A stretch of 64,000 nt of DNA from Cristatella mucedo (GCA_009760855.2 WPIO01000051.1:616001-680000); one strand, 5' to 3'. Shown: positions 21,730 to 33,319, numbered from the stretch's first letter. Notes: generated by a model from the sequence alone, not told the origin. A program made the numbers and translations.

Positions 21730-22740
21730 GTCTGAGCATGATCGGCTACCCGTTGGACGTGAAAACCTGAAAACCTCGAAACGATCGCATACCTTTCTCT
21801 GAAACTGTGGAGCTTCAGGTGCAGTACTGGCATGCCGGGCTCGAAATTCATCAACTCATTCAGGCTTGGAAAACTTCGAGTGATTGTTCAGTGACCACTA
21901 ACACCGTATTCACAAGCTGCCCCTCATTTCTTTACAGGTGCTACTGTCCCCGTGGTCTTAGCCCAAGGATTGGGCAGTTGCCCACAACAACCCACGTAGT
22001 GGCTTGTATTTCTGCAGCTCTAAATTGAGTATTGTCCGTCGCAAGTAGGCCGGCAGCCCCTTAACCTCTTCTGCCGATATGTAAATAATACTGTTTAATC
22101 AGTTGCACTTGGACACTTACTTTTTTCTAATAATTGCGTGTTATGGTATACAAAATGCAAAGCGAGTCACTAGGTCGGCGAGGCTAAATTGACCCACCTG
22201 ATGCAGAGTAATACTGAAGGCTTCGTGCCAAAGCCATGTGCCATTTCCAAGGCACATGATTTCTGTCATCGCTCTAATTCTGATACTGATTTTCTTTAAA
22301 TGCATAGGAGTACTCCATTGGAGGCAAGTAATAGCCATTGATGGACATCCCTATTTTAATTACCTTAAAGTCCCCGTCATTAATTTGCTATAGTCTTAAT
22401 TTTTTGAATGTAAGGTATGCAAACGTGATTACATTGTTCATTAGGAAGCCTACACTGCTCCTCAGCAGTCAGCCGATGCGGTAGGCGGAGACGTCGATGC
22501 TGAAGGACGAGCCCTGGGTGAGAAGCGCTTGCTTTGAGGGATAGCACTGTGGGCAGCGATCTGTGGGCAACCGTAAAGACCGTCGTTCTATCATATTGCA
22601 GCCATACTTTGCGTATATGATTGCTTGGCAAAATGAATCAGACCCACCAGCACGAGCCCACGTACTCTAGGAAATTGTCTAGTTTCCAGAAATCCTTCTT
22701 CATGACAAATCCTATGCTAGTCTGCTAAGCTCGCTTACCC
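21730..22740. other. Intergenic stretch with a SINE-tail remnant
   Basis: Around 22058-22110 the sequence CTTAACCTCTTCTGCCGATATGTAAATAATACTG...TTTAATCAG resembles the 3' part of SINE family 1, with no head. Nothing else is recognised before the TATA box at 22756. Confidence 0.4.
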
Positions 22741-22755
22741 GTTCTGGCCAAAAGC

Positions 22756-22764
22756 TATATATAA
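22756..22764 (+). promoter_or_regulatory. TATA box of the small secreted-precursor gene
   Basis: TATATATAA lies 168 bp before the candidate initiator. A transcription start about 30 bp downstream would give a 5' leader of roughly 135 nt. I base this on the match and the spacing only. Confidence 0.55.
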
Positions 22765-22923
22765 CAAGTCTGTGCAGCCGCATAGCCCGCTGCTGCTGGA
22801 AAACAATCGCTTCGTGCACAGGTAAAATCTCAAAAGACGCCATTGTGTTTAGCGATTGGATCTGCTTTGCAGTCGTCTGAGCGTATCTTATACTTGTAGC
22901 CAGTGATCAGCAGTGCCAGGAAA

Positions 22924-22980
22924 ATGAACGTCTCGACTGCTTACTTTGTGCTGTGCATCTGTGTCCTTAATTGCAATCGG
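22924..22980 (+). CDS. Exon 1 of the secreted-precursor gene
   Basis: Signal-peptide exon, 19 codons, phase-0 donor CGG|GTAAGT. It has the same length and phase as the candidate first exons at 9336 and 19413, which suggests one locally duplicated gene family, although the peptide sequences are not close. Confidence 0.6.
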
Positions 22981-24849
22981 GTAAGTTTCTTGCGCACCAA
23001 CTAGGTTTGACTCCATTAGCAACTGTTAATTTTGGAGAATTAGCATGCATGCTAAATTGAGAAAACATGAATGCTGAATATGTACTGACAGCAATGTTTT
23101 CTAGTAAATACAAGACGCATTAAGTTGAAATTCACACTTGAGGCAAAAATCTTTTAGAAACTCTATTCGAGTGGGATTCTGGAGAAGCTATAGTGAAATG
23201 GAAATAAGCTTGCCGCTGCTATTTGTTGCTTTGTTGCTTTACTTGCTTATTTTTTGCTTTTTATTTGTTGCTACTTGTTCATCTGGATCGTCTGCCAATC
23301 TTTGTGACTGATGGTTAGGCTCTAAGACATGGCAATTTAGCATTAGTAAAGCTGGTTGCATAGATACAAAGTACAATGCTGCCATATCAGGCGATCTTGA
23401 CCCGTAGTTTAAATTTAATTCCCAATGAGATGTGTATTTACATTAGTATCCTTAGCAACCTTAGCATCCTCACTAATTTACATCATCTCGTTCAGTTCTA
23501 AACGTCTACACACTTTGCATGAAGCAGCCAATTCATTCATAGTAACCTGAAAAAGCATTAGGTAGGTGGTCGGTGGATTGAGCATTAGCTTGTGTTGTTT
23601 TATATGACACAGAGTATAGTTGTATCGCTAGTCGATTGTGCATCCTTTGCAGCAAATGTAAAGCACCTAGAAAGTGACTGAGTTCTCTGATGGCGCTTTA
23701 TCAAGTGTGTTGTTATTATTATTATTAGTTAGTATATCGCTAAGAGGAGTCTTTTATACAGCTGAATTACTAAACTTACATTTTGAAAAAATATTCCCAA
23801 CTTGTCGGCAGCAAATATTTTGCTAAGCTCGCCTTGGCTCCCCATTGTCGGCTCATTTCAGTGGGCTCACTGGAATTCGTTTGAGCAACTGACTTTGGCT
23901 GGCTGTCATATGGAAATATATTTACCGTCTGCTAAATTAGCAGTCGCGTACCAATCAAAGTGACAGCTACAACGTAGCTATACGAAGACAAAGTGGTGAG
24001 CTAGAGCAACGTCGGTAGGAAACTAGCGAGTAATAAAAGCATCAAGTGCAGCCTGCAGTTTGGTCGTCTCGGCACGTTCATCTGTGCTCAAGGTGTGATC
24101 AGAAGGTACAGAAATCGCAAACTTTGGTCTGCGTAAACGAATTTCATTTACTCTGCCTTACCACCTTGGTTCTCAAAACTCGTGAAGCTCTTTAATAATT
24201 TGAGACGGACCAGTGGCTTATCAATCATCACTGCTGCCTTATTCGCATGTGTCGTCCTACTCGTGCCTGCCTGCATGGACAGTAGGTGAGCTAGGATACA
24301 GGGCTTCAAATCGTGTCAGCAGTGAGCGAGCAATGCAAGGGTACGTCAACTTATTCAGACATTCACCAAGGGCATTCATCCTTGTCCTCGTGGCGTAAAT
24401 GCACCTGAGTTGCCGAGAGCTCTAGCGTTAAGATATTTTTAGACAGGTGCGACGACAATCGAGGTAAGCATAGCTAGTGCTTTTGCACCAGAAAACACTC
24501 CAATCAACATTGAAGTACCGCAAAACTCTTTCCGATCCACGGCGGCATTTATTTCGCGCACCAAATGACCTCATCTGTTTAACGACTGCATTGTTCTGTA
24601 GGAAGCCGAAGCAGCTTCTGTAAATTCCTTCGTTATCCCCGACGGAGACATGAACCCAACTGATCTCGCCCTGGGTAAGTACTGTGCTCTCTTTGCTGAC
24701 AAAAATACAGGCGATGATCCGATAGCAACAAACAATTATTGTCTACTTTTGCAGAAAATACGAAGGCAGCGAAAAGAATAATTAAGTTTGAAAATGGGAG
24801 AGGTCGCTGGCCTTCACCTTTTTACAAATTTGTGTTAAGCCGAAAATAG
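22924..24849 (+). CDS. Three-exon gene for a small secreted precursor (~74 aa), unknown family
   Basis: Best host-gene candidate. Exon 1 (22924-22980) is 19 codons: Met, then a hydrophobic core AYFVLCICVL ending before Asn-Arg, followed by a consensus donor GTAAGT in phase 0. Exon 2 (24602-24674, 73 nt) starts after TTGTTCTGTAG, encodes an acidic stretch (EAEAASVNSFVIPDGDMN) and ends at a second consensus donor, GTAAGT. Exon 3 starts at 24755 after CTACTTTTGCAG, giving an 80-nt intron, keeps the phase and runs to TAG at 24847. It contains AAKR followed by a basic, aromatic tail (GRGRWPSPFYKF). AATAAA lies at 24954. Signal peptide, acidic pro-region, dibasic KR and basic C-terminal peptide is the order of a processed peptide precursor (neuropeptide or host-defence type). 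I recognise no family. Start and junctions are predictions. Confidence 0.6.
23620..23731 (+). mobile_element. 5'-truncated L2-type LINE 3' end
   Basis: Only the last ~110 bp: GCAGCAAATGTAAAGCACC, AGAAAGTGACTGAGTTCTCTG, ATGGCGCTTTATCAAGTG and a (TTA)n tail. It lies in intron 1 of the candidate gene, in sense orientation. Confidence 0.85.
24602..24674 (+). CDS. Exon 2 of the secreted-precursor gene
   Basis: 73 nt bounded by TCTGTAG and GTAAGT, enters in phase 0 and leaves in phase 1. It encodes an acidic, probably pro-region segment. Confidence 0.6.
24755..24849 (+). CDS. Exon 3 (terminal) of the secreted-precursor gene
   Basis: Starts after TTTTGCAG and completes a Glu codon across the junction. 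It carries a Lys-Arg pair eight residues in, then a ~23-residue basic segment to TAG. Confidence 0.5.
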
Positions 24850-24953
24850 CACCGGATGTTTTATTTTGACCACGCCACTAACTAAAAATGGCGAAAAACG
24901 CATGCCTTCAGCGACCGAAAAAAATGAAACGGCTGCATCGAGTTGAAAGTTGA

Positions 24954-24959
24954 AATAAA
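24954..24959 (+). terminator. Poly(A) signal AATAAA
   Basis: Lies 105 bp after the predicted stop of the small secreted-precursor gene. Confidence 0.45.
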
Positions 24960-25635
24960 ATGTACAATGATCACTGTGTTTTATGAGGAAAAATCAAAAG
25001 TCGTCACTGCAAAAGATCGCCTGTGTAAAAATAAAAGTTTCAGAGTTTTACATCCAGATTCCATCTCTCACAACTGCATTATGTTCATCTGCGATCAGGA
25101 GACTTCACTCTCCGAATCTAGGAAGAGGGAAACGGACAGGTGGAATAATAGTCACCACCCAAATTCCGGAGTCTGAATTTTTATATCTACCTTTTGATTA
25201 AAAAACTATAGGCCACCTTCTGCTATCACGCATGAAAAGTCAAAAACCGATTGATGAATTCAGTGAGTAACTTGCCCTTTCATATATTATAGCACAAAGA
25301 CAATCAGATACAAGGTGGGGAACTATTATAAAGCTCTTCTGAAATGTTTCCCGCTGGAGTTATAATTTAAACTTGAATGGACTTAGCGTGCCACGGCTCA
25401 CAATTCGCAGTGGCTTTTAGCAGGGCTCAGTTAGTTGAAAGCAGGCATTCTTTTATCGATGAACGACGCCAATTTACTTGAAACGCATTAGCGGTTCCAA
25501 GCAGCCATCTAATTGAATTATTCGTTGTATTCGAATACGTTAATTTAACTGGAGTCTAGACTGGTTTAAAAAATGGTGACCAAAGGGAAGATATCGTTCT
25601 ATAATACGACACCAAGTCAAATGAAAAACACTAGC
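24960..25635. other. Stretch without a recognised gene
   Basis: Open frames at 24943-25201 overlap in two registers and lack signals. Nothing else is seen. Confidence 0.4.
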
Positions 25636-25798
25636 TTATTTAGCAACCTCTTTTGTAAAGCAGCAGAAGAGCCTTTACGGCTATCACCTCCGCTTGCAGC
25701 AGCGATAAAGGATCGCCCACCACAGGATTAGAACCCACGACCTCGGGACCTAGGTCATGAAAAGCAACCGCCTTACCTAGTGTGCCATCACGGCTCGT
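25636..25798 (-). repeat. tRNA-derived SINE (family 1)
   Basis: Complement shows the head GCCGTGATGGCACACTAGG, AAGGCGGTTGC, box-B region GTGGGTTCTAATCCTGTGG, the body and AGGCTCTTCTGCTGC. It is missing the far tail. The orientation is opposite to the nearby gene. Confidence 0.85.
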
Positions 25799-26233
25799 CA
25801 ATACCCGACACTAGGCAAGAAGCTGCGACACGCGAAGGCAGGACATTTGAGCGGAGGCAGGTCAGTCTCGAGTCGCTGCCAGAGCGTCGCTAAGCTTTCC
25901 CAGCCATTCAAGTCGAATCCTCTCCACGATTAAATCAGAAAGTACATTTCTGAAGAGTAATGATGTAACTCTTTTTGATTGAAAAAATTGTAGCCTTACC
26001 GTTTACCAACGAGTAACATATCTCTAGCTGAGCTTCACACAATTAGGCTTCTAGCCTTTAAAGGAAAGACATCGTCAGTGCATTAGCTGCACATATGAGA
26101 AAATGCAGCGGTGGATGCAATTCAAGTTAATCTCCAGAGCAGCTGCCGATTTATTTCAAATTGACCAACTTGGCTGCTCGAAAGACGGCTCAAATGAATG
26201 CTGAAATTCCCCTATTTATACCCTCAAACGTGC

Positions 26234-26706
26234 TATCTGCCACCTCAGATTGGCAAGCCGAGGTTGCTTCATATATAAAGCAAAGTTGTACTTTTTCGCA
26301 CAAAATGCATTTAGTGTTTCACTTGAACTTGACTGACCAGAGAGATCATGGCGAAGCGTCAATATCTGCCAAATTTCAACTCTGTAACACTAATTACGAC
26401 TGCTAGCTGCATGTGAAATGACGTAGACGAATGAGAAATCCATGGGAAAGAAGTAGCTTTGTTCGGTAGAGGATTGAAACAGCCGTGGAAAATTACCTTC
26501 GCTTGCAAAGAAAGAAATTGGACAAGAAACCTTCACTTTAGCACGTCGGCACAACATTAATTTTTTAATCTTTATGAAAGTGTGATCGTTCGCTTGAAAA
26601 TACACTTAGGCCTTATCGGATGAGGAAATTTTCTAAAGTCTGGTCTAAAATAAACCAAGCCATTTAGCACTCACTGGAAGAAAGTGGTGTACATTATTGC
26701 TCGCTT
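26234..26706. repeat. ~470-bp repeat, first unit
   Basis: Begins ATCTGCCACCTCAGATTGGC and runs through GCACAAAATGCATTTAGTG to CACTGGAAGAAAGTGGTGTAC. It recurs at 27085-27555. A LINE piece occupies the interval between the units. Confidence 0.88.
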
Positions 26707-26713
26707 GTAATAG

Positions 26714-27084
26714 AGGTCATGTGTGGACAATAAATTAGCTGTCCCATTCCTCCGCTTAAAGACAGTTGGCGACAGAAGCTTTAGCTCTGCAGGTCCTAGA
26801 CTGTGGAGCTCGCTTCCACAATTCTTACGCAACGACATCTACTCTCCAACTGCCGACTATGGCACATCTTTTTCAGCGGTCCTGAGCTGATACTTCTATG
26901 CTACTAAACTGCTCTCCTGACTCTGCTATGCTTCCCACTTTCTCTTTGTTGCGTGAGGCGAAGTCTGTTGGCAACCGAATGCGTACCGAAAGCCGCTTAG
27001 GCTGTGAGTGTGCTATACAGAACTCTCCTGCGTAACAATCACATGGTCTTTATGACTTTGTGGAGTTACAGACGGAGATACATT
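26714..27084 (+). mobile_element. Second LINE family (L2-like), 3' fragment
   Basis: Starts within the C-terminal ORF (VDNKLAVPFLRLKTVGDRSF) and continues through the 3' part seen in the copies at 28.3, 54.0 and 63.8 kb, ending GTTACAGACGGAGATACAT. It lies exactly between two copies of a 470-bp repeat. This copy has lost a few bases near 26888 and has no tail array. Confidence 0.88.
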
Positions 27085-27555
27085 TATCTGCCACCTCAAA
27101 ATGGCAAACCGAGGTTGCTTAGTATATAAAGCAAAATAGTACTTTTTAGCACAAAATGCATTTAGTGTTTCACTTGAACGTTTTTGACCAGAGAGATTAT
27201 GGCGAAGCTTAAATGACTACCGAATTTCAACTCTGAAACACTAATTACGACTGCTAGCCGCCCTGTGGAAAGGCGTTGACGAATGAGAAATCCGTGAAAA
27301 AAGAAGTAGTTCGGTAGAGGATAAAAACAGCCGTACGAAAATTACATTTACTTATAAATAACGAAATTGGAAAACATGCCTTCACTTTATGACGTCGGTA
27401 CAACTTAAAGTTGATTATCTTTCTGAAATTATGATCGTTAGCTCGAAAATTCCCCTTAATTTAATCGGATGAGGAGATTTTCTAAATTCTGGTCTAAGAT
27501 AAACCAAGCCATTTAGAACCCACTGGAAGAAAGTATTGTACATTATCGCTCTCTC
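27085..27555. repeat. ~470-bp repeat, second unit
   Basis: Same orientation as the first unit, with scattered substitutions and short indels (for example GTAGTTCGGTAG against GTAGCTTTGTTCGGTAG). Confidence 0.88.
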
Positions 27556-28012
27556 GATAAGGGACACTATCGTAGCATTTGGGGGATATGAGCGGTGTAT
27601 TTCCTTTTTTTATCCTCCTCTCGCGATCGTAATTATTTGGCGAATTTCTTCTTTAATTGAAGGACCAGTCACTTGCTAGCTTATTTACCCCTCTCTTTTC
27701 GGATATGTCCCCAGCCATGCTACTGATGGAGAAAAGGGAAACGAAATATGCAGTTCTTTGTCCCGGTAAGTTTTAATTTTCGAGATAGATTCAGAAATCC
27801 CAAAAACAACAATTTGTCTCAAACTGTTGAATGAAATGATGACCTCTACACTTGTTGCACTCAGCGATTCGTTGTTATACGCGTAGACTTTTTTCCAGCC
27901 TTCAAAGTCGCATGACGCAATTTCCAAAATTAGGGCTCAGTCAAGCGAGCAAACAGCGTGAAAGAGTGCCTTGTCGGTCGACCTTTTTCGGGAGTCGTAT
28001 GTAAAGGTTAGT

Positions 28013-28323
28013 AATATAATGTAATGTAATATAATGTAATGTAATGTAATGTAATGTAATGTAATGTAATGTAATGTAATGTAATGTAATGTAATGTAAT
28101 GTAATGTAATGTAATGTAATGTAATGTAATGTAATGTAATGTAATGTAATGTAATGTAATGTAATGCAATGTAATGTATTGTAATGTAATGTAATGTAAT
28201 GTAATGTAATGTAATGTAATGTAATGTAATGTAATGTAATGTAATGTAATGTAATGTAATGTAATGTAATGTAATGTAATGTAATGTAATGTAATGTAAT
28301 GTAATGTAATGTAATGTAATGTA
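28013..28323. repeat. (TAATG)n pentanucleotide array
   Basis: About 310 bp, roughly 60 units, with one GCAAT and one TATTG variant and a few AATATA starts. It abuts the 3' end of the LINE fragment at 28324-29412, whose tail in other copies is two or three units of the same pentamer. The array therefore grew from the LINE tail. The long ITLHY-type frames over it are artefacts. Confidence 0.95.
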
Positions 28324-29412
28324 AAGTATCTCCGTCTGTAACTCCACGAAGTCATAAAGACCATGTGGGTGTTACGCAGGAGAGTTTTGTATAGCACACT
28401 CACAGCCTAAGCGGCTTTCGGTAGGCATTCGGTAGCCAACAGACTTCGTCTCACGCAACAAAGAGAAAGTGGGAAGCACAGCAGAGTTAGGAGAGCAGTT
28501 GAGGTAGTGAGTAGCATAGAAGTAACAGTTCAGGACCGCTGAAAAAGATGTGCCATAGTCGGCAGTTGGAGAGTAGATGTCGTTGCGTAAGAATTGTGGA
28601 AGCGAGCTCCACAGTCTAGGACCTTCAGAGCTAAAGCTTCTGTCGCCAACTGTCTTTAAGCGGAGGAATGGGACAGCTAATTTATTGTCCACACAGGACC
28701 TGAGGGCGCGAACAGTCTGAAACTAATGCAGCAGTTCAGCTAGGTATGAAGGAGCCAAGCCGTGGCGGGCCTTGTGGGTCAGCGTAAGAACTTTGCTCTG
28801 TATCCTTTGCTCAACCGGCAACCAACCTAGCTCTTTCAGCAGAGGTGACACGTGCTCAAACCGCTGGGACTTGAAGACCAGCCTTGCAGCCATATTCATA
28901 GTCCTCTGTAGTGGCATAATAGCTTTCTTTGATAGCTCAGCCAAAAGGGAATTACAATAATCAAGCCGAGACAGAACTAAAGAGCTAGTTACATTATTTA
29001 CAAGCCACTGTGGGAGACAGCTTCTAATCTTGGATAGGAATTGGATGTGATGGCTAGCTGTAGAGGCAGTCTTCTGAATGAAGCTTTTGAAATTGAGGCA
29101 GCTGTCGAACACGACACCTAGATTACGAGCACTTGTTGAAGGTCGCACAATAGCATCACCTATTAGAACAGCAAAGCCTTTTAATCCAGCCACACGCTTA
29201 GGGTGTCCTATGAGAAGCAGTTCGGTTTTATCGTCATTTAATTTCAGGAAGTTTTCTGACATCCAAGATCGAATATCGGCAAGGCAAGCATTCAGTTTCT
29301 CAGTTGCTGCAGCAGATTCCGACGGTTTAAATGACAAATACAACTGAGTATCGTCAGCATAGAAGTGATATCCTAATCTATGGGCCTTGATCACTTTTCC
29401 CAGAGGCATTCA
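28324..29412 (-). mobile_element. Second LINE family (L2-like), best-preserved copy
   Basis: The minus strand from 29409 is open for 228 codons to a single TAG at 28723-28725, and the same frame then continues to 28372. Visible parts are MPLGKVI, the polymerase box YHFYADDTQLYL, NFLKLNDDKTELLLIG, a SARNLGVVFDSCLNF segment, SRLDYCNSLL, LGWLPVEQRIQSKVLTL and, past the stop, VPFLRLKTVGDRSF. That is RT palm and thumb plus the L2-specific C-terminus. The RT fingers and endonuclease are absent. The first-family LINEs share the layout but differ in sequence. Confidence 0.92.
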
Positions 29413-29414
29413 GT

Positions 29415-32240
29415 CGCAAGATAGCATTGGGAGTCGGCAACTTAGTAGCCCTCCTTCTCGTTTAACTAAAGTATTTTCACATTCCTAATTAATTAGCTCA
29501 CTTTATTGCAGGAAATTGCGTATAGTTTTCAAAATTTAAAAGCAGTTACTCATAAATCGAGGCCATCGAATTGGACAAAGCGCTCGCGTTGAGATACGAA
29601 GATCTGATTTCCACCCACCACTCCAAATATTAAAAATTTCAAATGAAGGTTTAGGTAAATTTACCAATAAGCTCAAACAAATGAGTTCTGGTCCTCTTTA
29701 GGTTCCCAGACAACTTTTGAAAAATCAAGTCATATACAGCAGGTATTTAAAAAGCCCTAGACTGCAGCTAAAGTAAGTTAAAAAGCTCCTTACAAGATGG
29801 CAGCAATTATGTTTGTTTTAATATAGATAGGTGTCTGTACAGTAATAACAGCACTGTTACTCTTAGTTAATACGAAAAAATTAGTACAGCTTCCAGAGAC
29901 CAATAATTTTACTTTTTTTAAGCTCTGTGCATATGCTCAAAAAGGTGCGTTCATTCATTCAAACAAATTGTCACTCATCAGAATTGTGAAAACTGATTAG
30001 GGAGAAGCAGGTTTATCAGCTTCTATTTAAACGTCATCATGGAGCAGAAATCGTAGCTTTAGTCAGCAATGAGATTCAGGCTTCGGGATCTTGTGTGCCT
30101 TAAATGACCTCCAAAGGATTTGAGAATAGCAATGGCCCTGCTGAACCTCTTAAGAGAGAGGCCCTCGCTGTTCAATGCGACGCCAAAACTCTTCCGATTT
30201 AAGGCTAGTTTAAAAGATTAAAAGGGATCTGATCTTGTACTATGAAAGTCTGAAGCGCACCAATTAGCAGCCACTGCATGTCGTTGAGAAGTTATGTAAG
30301 GCGGCACTGGCGACGTTTACGACTGACCAGCTCGTTTGTGCAGTTTGAGGACAATTGTACGAGTCTTACTGCACACGCGGGAAACACCTGCAAGTATTTA
30401 GCTATCATGTATTTACATGATGTCGTTGATGTATTGTACTGATTTGCTTTGATGTGGTAGTCTTAAATAAATTGGCACGTGCTGACTATACTGTCCTGCT
30501 GAAGTGGTCCACTTTTTAAACTCACCAGGGTGCATAACGCCCATACTGCTATAAATGTGTCCTGCAACAATCTACTGAGAATCAATGCGTCCTTTGTGTG
30601 CACGACAATTAAATCAACTTTTTGTTTCACTTAAATAATTATTAAAAGTGGTCAACCAGGCACAAAGAGGATGCGTATTCTGAACTTAAGATAGGGGGAT
30701 TTTAGGAAATTTTTCCTGACCTTTTTTACTTCTTAATGAGTAGTCCAGCTACTACCTTTCTGAATGACCCTTCGATAACAGAAGAGCATATTTATAAAGT
30801 TATGTATACAGGTTAGAAGAAAATAAATCAACATCATAAGTATAATTTTGTCTATGTTGTCTAGAGGGCTAGTAATATTCTTAGAATCAAAGACTAACTG
30901 CAGAGTGAAAACAATAGCAACAAGCTTGTAGATGGACGTTGAGGCTGAGCACGTAATTCAGAATAAGCAGTGCTCTGAATAAGGCAACTTCTGACCTAAT
31001 ATTGCTTGCTGACAAAGAACCTAGAAGCAAAGATCTAAGAGTCGCTGCAAACGCAACCGTGCAAAGTAAGAAGCACGTAGCGTTAAATGAGGTGGCTTAT
31101 TATAAAAATCAGCTCTATAAATTATGCACCAATTGTTTCACGGTGCTCCACTGGAACTAGACTTATACTTGGCCAGTATATGCATTTATGGCCTGCAATT
31201 GTGCCGATTTACCTGTTTACGAAAAGACACTATCATACTTGCTATGGCGTCTCTATGAGGCACTTTTTGGCCCGGAAATGTTAATTTCTGCAGTAAACCA
31301 TGATTCATCTGGGCGACGACATACAGCTCGTTTATTTAGAGCAGCAAACTCGCGTAGTGCCCAAATCGTGTTTCTTTGTAGGTTTGCATGCTAATCCCTT
31401 TCCGTACCAGTATACTAGTGATCAGAGGCCGTAGTGTAACTTGATTTAAAATTATTTTAAACCAAATTATATGCAATCTGGAGACTATAAAATCCGCCTA
31501 CTACCAGCTGAGCAAAATTAGTTGACCCTGTTTTAAAAAAAAATCGCGTCTCCGTTACATGCATCTTTTACATGCATCATACATGCATCATCATGTTACT
31601 TAGATCATGTTACATCTTTCCGACACATCTTTTGGCAGCTCCTTCATGTTCTTTCTTTGAATAGGAGGCTTTAGTTTTCGAATCCGGAACAATGAACTGA
31701 ACTTGCCGACGAAATGACCGGCTCAAACTATGGCTGTCTGGCTGAGAATAAGTATGCCCTCATCTTCGGACCCCGTCCTTAAAATTATTGTCGTCCTCAG
31801 CCACACTTAGGGAAACAAATTACAACCAACTTGGGTAGGCCTCAATGTTAGGCTCCGCCACTTTGCTAGGCTCCAATATAAAATACCAGCGAATATTTTC
31901 AGGTCTCTTTTTGTGGTATCACTTTAGATGCTATGCCTTTAACTTCCTTACCAGCAAGTATTCCCCTAGCGATCTGAGCTTTAATGTGTCTCTGGAAAAT
32001 TAGGACATTCGGGTGGTCAGCAATTTACTTGACCAGGAGAGTTTCAAAACTCAGTGGACAATTATTTAACTTCACAAAATAAAGCACGAAGTCTATTTCT
32101 TCATTCAACTTTGAATTGAATTTCTTCATTCAACAGTAACCCAAGCATGGTAGTAGCCTAATCAAAGTTGGTTGACATCCGTGAGCATAAAACTCAAGCA
32201 ATTGTTTTGCCACTTTGAAAATTCAATTGAATCAGCATGG
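29415..32240. other. Long stretch without a recognised gene
   Basis: AT-rich, no LINE or SINE homology apparent, no convincing exon. Open frames at 31087-31394 overlap in two registers. A local TACATGCATCA repeat is at 31557-31592. Confidence 0.45.
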
Positions 32241-32245
32241 AAGAA

Positions 32246-32436
32246 GTTATAAATAAATACTAGCTGATTGAATAGCCTTTTTTGTATAGCAAAAGGAGAG
32301 CCTTTATGGCTATCACCGCCGTTTGCAGTAGCGATAAAGGATCGCCCACCATAGTATTCGAACCCACGACATTGGGACCAAGGTCTTGAAAAGCAACCGC
32401 CTTATCTAGTGCGTCATCACGGCTCACCAACCATGT
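32246..32436 (-). repeat. tRNA-derived SINE (family 1)
   Basis: Complement: head GCCGTGATGACGCACTAGATAAGG, box-B region GTGGGTTCGAATACTATGG, body GGGCGATCCTTTATCGC, AAAGGCTCTCC and tail TCAATCAGCTAGTATTTATT. Nearly full length. Confidence 0.88.
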
Positions 32437-32439
32437 GGA

Positions 32440-33310
32440 CATTAGAACACGTCGAGTTCTCCTGGGCCTACTATTCCAGCTCTCTCATATATCCTTGCTG
32501 TAAAATGTGTCGCTAATTATTGTCATTTTGAAGAAATTTGCAGCCAGTGGTTTACAGATGCACGGCACCTCTCGGAACAAATGTGCCATTGTGGTGTGCA
32601 CCTGCGGCTTCTGCTGTAATTAGTGAAGTGCCTGACACTAATGCACATGCCTCACCCGTGGCCAAGAGTTAAGACATTGAAGCAGCGAAGCGTCGGGCTA
32701 CTAATGCAGGTCATATTCAGCGTCATCAGCTGTGATTGATCGAGCTCTCATATATGTGCCTGTTGAGAGGAATAGAGAGAGACTCGTTTACTTCGCACGA
32801 GCACCCACTGTGTCTCCGTGAGACTCCCACTAGAACAGCAGCCGCTGGAGACACCGTCATACAACACCAGCTAGGTTGCGTTTTTGGAAACTGTTAAAGA
32901 TTGGAAGATGTATTGTCTAAAAAGCTCAAGATATTTTTGTGGTCGTACTCACATAGGAATCTTGCAATTCATTACTGAAGACTGAGCAGCTAAAAAGTCT
33001 TCAATCATAAAATGCTAACCGTCCTGCATTTCACTTTAAATTTATATATTTTTTGACATGGCTATCAAAGTAGCTCGAACAAAAAGCACTGTTCAGCTAG
33101 ATATTTCAAAATTCCATATTTTACGGATTTTATAGAATTCTTTTTAGAATCGCTCAATCAGCACATTCTACAATCGTAAAAAATAGTTTGCCTTAAAATA
33201 AATGCATACGTCGTTCTACTTTGCTAGTATTTGCTTCAATTATTAAAAAGGTGCAGTTATATTACAAGCCGAACTGGCCATACATTTCTTATAGAATGAC
33301 CTGACTTTTT
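32440..33310. other. Stretch without a recognised gene
   Basis: No element ends seen. It leads into the acceptor of the orphan exon at 33320. Confidence 0.4.
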
Positions 33311-33319
33311 TACCGACAG

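Noticed and set aside
28013-28323. Possible CRISPR-like array
   Set aside because: Units are 5 bp with no spacers, and the window is eukaryotic.
27937-28403. Two ~130-codon minus-strand frames rich in ITLHY
   Set aside because: They are translations of the (TAATG)n array, which is open in several frames because the pentamer lacks stops; not genes.
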